From contig NZ_JACSZV010000031.1 in assembly GCF_014472415.1 (NCBI RefSeq), forward strand, positions 1 to 64,000: 64,000 bases of DNA, in the 5' to 3' direction. The notes beneath the pieces are model-generated. The model did no database searches. It saw nothing but the letters and a program-made list of their open reading frames with translations, and was not told the origin of the DNA. Source of the stretch: Pseudomonas sp. N40(2020) (lineage in GTDB: Bacteria > Pseudomonadota > Gammaproteobacteria > Pseudomonadales > Pseudomonadaceae). A program made the position numbers and the translations under genes. Positions 61,183 through 64,000 of the stretch are shown piece after piece. Every line of letters starts with the position of its first letter. The stretch's first letter is position 1.

Positions 61183-64000
61183 TCACACCAGCTTGTTCAA
61201 CGTGATGAGGACAGGCTCGACAATGGCCTTGCCATAACTGACGCCGAGTGCACCGCTGATGATCGCCATGTTGCGATCAAATGTGGCTTTGTCCGTGCAA
61301 AGCTGACTTAGCAACGACGTCGCCACAGCCAGGGAATCGGCATTTGCAAAAGACCTGGAAGGCTCATGACAGGCCGTGCTCTGATCCGACACGGGCAGGC
61401 AACCCGATGCAATATTCAGCAACGGCGCCACATCGAGTCGCTGCCCGTTTTCGCTACCGCCCTCTGCGTCGGTGGCATAGCCGACATCGTCGAATTGCGC
61501 GCTGGCATGAAACAGCTCATGAATCAGGTCATCGGCCACCACATCATGGTTGAAGCCAAGACTGACGAAATGTTCGTTGAGGTTTTTTGTGTAGATTTCA
61601 ACAAACGCAATATCAGTGCCGTTGCTGGCTCCAGCGCTTTTCCAGCGCTTGTAACTGTCCACGTCAAATGCCGCGATAGTGTTGTGTTCTTTAAATGCAT
61701 CGAGCGCAATGTTGCTCAGGGAAAAGCCCGCAAAATCGAAGCGGATCAAGCGCAAATAGTTAACCAGACGTTCAGTGGCAACCGATGAGGTATCGCCGAA
61801 TAATGTCTTCATCACCAGACTGCAATCGCGCTTGAAGTCATGTCGGCTCATGGCCCCAATGGCGTTTTCGATTTTCGCTCGGGCGCGGGGCAGACTCTGT
61901 TCGATGAACTTTCGCGTATAGCTTTCTGGCAAGGTTCTGGGCGAGTAGCGTAAATGCAGAGGAGCGTTATACGAAAACCCATTCAGCGGTTTGCCCCACA
62001 GGTCGCCGCGACGATTCAAGACATACCATTTGTTGTCGCGGCGCGCGGCCAGAACGGCAACGGCGTCGCTCGCGGCGCCGCGTGGGCGCCAGCTGCCAAG
62101 ACCTAACTGGGCGCTGCCAGCGCTATCGATCAAATCATAGGATTGTCGGCGACCACTGAGTGTGTGCAGCTGTTTGTTAGCCTTGGCGATGATTTCGTGA
62201 GTACTTTTATTGAACCGCAGCAGGCCCTTGTGCACGAGTTTCCCACCGGCTTGCAGGCCCGATGGCACGCCATCCAGAGGATTGACCAGAGAAATTGCCG
62301 AGGTGAAGGCCAACCTGGTGAAACGCGCAGCTTTTGAGGTTGTGGAAATGGCTTTTGCGGAAATACTCAACACTTTCGAACTGGCTCCCGCCACCGTTCC
62401 CACCAGCCCAATGCCGTCCATCAAACAGCCGTAGACCCCATCTACGACCTTGTCATGCTCACCGGATGCAATGTCCTCAATGCATTTCTTGAAAGGCACC
62501 ACCAAGTCGATGAAATAGGTGAGCAGTCGCTCGCCGTCCTCTCGGGAGAGTTCAAGAGGCGTCGGTATGCGAACCAGCTCTCTGAGTTCCTGGGCATTCA
62601 AAAACGGTCGATGATTGACGACAAATTCGGCGATACGGGCAACATTCGGATCGTTGAACCGTTGATAAAAGCCGTGCATCGGATTTGCGGAATTAGCAGG
62701 TTCCGGCAGCACGCCGAAGTTATCAATGATCGCCATGCTGCTTTTGACCGAGGGGTCCTGTGCAACAGCATGGGTAAAACATTTCACATTGATCGGCAGG
62801 TTTTGCGGATAAGTCAGCGTCAGATGGGTGGTCAAATCTGCCGGACGGCTCATTCTTGAACGTTGTTCGAGTTTTCGCTCCCGAATGATCAACGCTCCCA
62901 GGGCGTCGTTCTTGCGGAATTCTCCACGGGATGTGAACAGCTCGTAGCAGACGAATGCATTGTTGTACGACGCACACATCACCAGGCCAAAACGTCCGGT
63001 TGCAGCATCTCTGCTTTGTTGCGTTTCTCTTGGAAAATCAATACCGACAGGTCCGCCAGCGCGACGTGAAGTGGTATAGATCGCTGACTCGCGCACCGTC
63101 AAGAAGTTGATCCGGGCATTCATGAATGCTCGCAAATCCGCCTCGGGCATCTGCGCCAATGCCAGTTTCACGGTCGACAACATGGCACTGTTGAGATCCT
63201 TCAGATGTACCACCAACTGACGATCCATCTCCTCGTCACAGGAGCTGAGCTTCAGCAGCAGTGGATATCGCGTGTAGAGACTGATGCCCGATGGGTTGTA
63301 ATTGATGGACGGCAGAGGTACGCCGTTAGTGACCAGGCGGACGGTACGTCTGTCCCACTTTCCGGAGACGAGATCACCCGATTGGTGCAGATCGACCATG
63401 GACATGACCTGCTGCCCGCCTTTTTCCGAGAGTGCTTTTTCATCCAGTGTGTCGCAGCCCGGTGCCGCGACTTTCAATGCTGCGCGGGCGATGCCTGACC
63501 TGCTCGGTAACGCTGTCGAAAATGCCCGGGCTATCTGGGCAAATTTTTCCGAGTGCTGCTCAAATGCCTCAATCGCACGTCGGGTAGCGGCTTCCTCCGA
63601 CTGCTCGAATTCAGTTGGCGTTATAACCTGGTTAATCAGCGCCCAGTTGACGATCGGGTCAATCAAGGCCAGATCCCGCAAATGTTTCTGTGCATCACTG
63701 ATTGGCTCCAGGTCGGCATAAGCCATGATCTGTGCATAGGTCAGGACTCGCGATGCGCCTGCTTTTGCGGCATCCACAAGCACGACGGCACGACAGAAAA
63801 TGATCCAGGCAATTGACCCGAGAGTAATTGACGACGGAATTTCCCTGACCAGAAACTCCGGTGCGGTACGCGACAACAGCATGTGCGCTATCAGGGGCGC
63901 CAGATCAGGATCAACCCACCCTTTGGCCCGCAGAAAAGCGGTAAATTCCTCGCGTACGGTAAATGCGTGACGCTCAACATTACTCGGTGCATACAGATCA
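61183..64000 (-). CDS. very large toxin-like protein with C-terminal HExxH motif (N-terminus outside window)
   Basis: Open from the window edge (first visible residues DLYAPSNVERHAF) to the stop at 61183, about 939 residues. It resembles the big Pseudomonas proteins annotated with a dermonecrotic-toxin-like domain (blocks such as GISLYTRYPLLLKLS, HLKDLNSAMLSTVKLALAQM and MCASYNNAFVCYELF). The last 150 residues contain LIHELFHASAQ (61507-61521 codes HELFH), a zinc-protease type HExxH, then GYATDAEGGSENGQ and SFANADSLAVATSLL, which recall M35 aspzincins. Function as an effector or secreted toxin is inference; delivery is unknown. Confidence 0.7.
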   Translation of the reverse strand, partial: DLYAPSNVERHAFTVREEFTAFLRAKGWVDPDLAPLIAHMLLSRTAPEFLVREIPSSITLGSIAWIIFCRAVVLVDAAKAGASRVLTYAQIMAYADLEPISDAQKHLRDLALIDPIVNWALINQVITPTEFEQSEEAATRRAIEAFEQHSEKFAQIARAFSTALPSRSGIARAALKVAAPGCDTLDEKALSEKGGQQVMSMVDLHQSGDLVSGKWDRRTVRLVTNGVPLPSINYNPSGISLYTRYPLLLKLSSCDEEMDRQLVVHLKDLNSAMLSTVKLALAQMPEADLRAFMNARINFLTVRESAIYTTSRRAGGPVGIDFPRETQQSRDAATGRFGLVMCASYNNAFVCYELFTSRGEFRKNDALGALIIRERKLEQRSRMSRPADLTTHLTLTYPQNLPINVKCFTHAVAQDPSVKSSMAIIDNFGVLPEPANSANPMHGFYQRFNDPNVARIAEFVVNHRPFLNAQELRELVRIPTPLELSREDGERLLTYFIDLVVPFKKCIEDIASGEHDKVVDGVYGCLMDGIGLVGTVAGASSKVLSISAKAISTTSKAARFTRLAFTSAISLVNPLDGVPSGLQAGGKLVHKGLLRFNKSTHEIIAKANKQLHTLSGRRQSYDLIDSAGSAQLGLGSWRPRGAASDAVAVLAARRDNKWYVLNRRGDLWGKPLNGFSYNAPLHLRYSPRTLPESYTRKFIEQSLPRARAKIENAIGAMSRHDFKRDCSLVMKTLFGDTSSVATERLVNYLRLIRFDFAGFSLSNIALDAFKEHNTIAAFDVDSYKRWKSAGASNGTDIAFVEIYTKNLNEHFVSLGFNHDVVADDLIHELFHASAQFDDVGYATDAEGGSENGQRLDVAPLLNIASGCLPVSDQSTACHEPSRSFANADSLAVATSLLSQLCTDKATFDRNMAIISGALGVSYGKAIVEPVLITLNKLV

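Overview
The window is chromosomal DNA of a Pseudomonas, most likely of the P. fluorescens group. The grounds are gene content (gacA-uvrC-pgsA followed by tRNA-Gly/Cys/Leu, MvaU-type H-NS protein, hppD, ahpC/ahpF, gor-galU, yejABEF, hbcR-type 3-hydroxybutyrate locus), the high GC, and dispersed Pseudomonas-type palindromic repeats. The species call is inference from synteny and protein resemblance only; no search was run. I see no rRNA, CRISPR array, insertion sequence or prophage.

Layout. 1-9.7 kb: aminotransferase, chemoreceptor, a glycerate/sugar-acid set (glycerate 2-kinase, CdaR-like regulator, ACS-family transporter), a VOC protein, a LysR regulator and an aldo/keto reductase. 9.8-16.7 kb: surface-sugar acyltransferase, RarD-like permease, hppD with a possible upstream small ORF, a CSS-EAL c-di-GMP phosphodiesterase and an MvaU-like nucleoid protein. 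16.9-25 kb: glyoxalase I, alkyl hydroperoxide reductase (ahpF, ahpC), a divergent tyrosine integrase/KfrA-like pair, glutathione reductase, galU. 25-27.3 kb: small lipoproteins and small conserved proteins. 27.3-29.9 kb: an alkylation-damage cluster (2OG-Fe(II) oxygenase, alkB, ada). 30-38.5 kb: two oxidoreductases, modABC with a near-perfect ModE box, topoisomerase IB, an ABC-F protein, small ORFs. 39-43.8 kb: a LysR gene with a ruined 5' end, three tRNAs, pgsA, uvrC, and gacA interrupted by an amber codon. 43.9-49.5 kb: GNAT, nitrilase-family amidase, a DAHP synthase behind an aromatic-amino-acid attenuator, an Ig-like repeat protein, a P. fragi-type lipase, ppiC. 49.6-61.1 kb: yejABEF peptide transporter, then a sigma-54 activator and the 3-hydroxybutyrate operon (permease, dehydrogenase, acetoacetyl-CoA synthetase). 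61.2-64 kb: the C-terminal part of a very large toxin-like protein with an HExxH zincin motif.

Most notable. (1) gacA carries TAG at codon 32 where the family has Gln (CAG), before phospho-acceptor Asp54, so this genome should be a natural Gac mutant, with possible polarity on uvrC two bases downstream. (2) Ada keeps the methyl-acceptor Cys41 but has lost the other three zinc-binding cysteines, while its AraC-type domain and Cys325 methyltransferase remain. (3) The promoters of ada and of the 2OG-oxygenase/alkB operon share a 22-bp motif at the same distance from near-identical -10 boxes, which looks like the operator of this small regulon. (4) The DAHP synthase gene is preceded by a 42-codon leader peptide ending in FYFGYWFSHW, an alternative 9-bp stem over those codons, a perfect 13-bp terminator, and a second aromatic-rich ORF.
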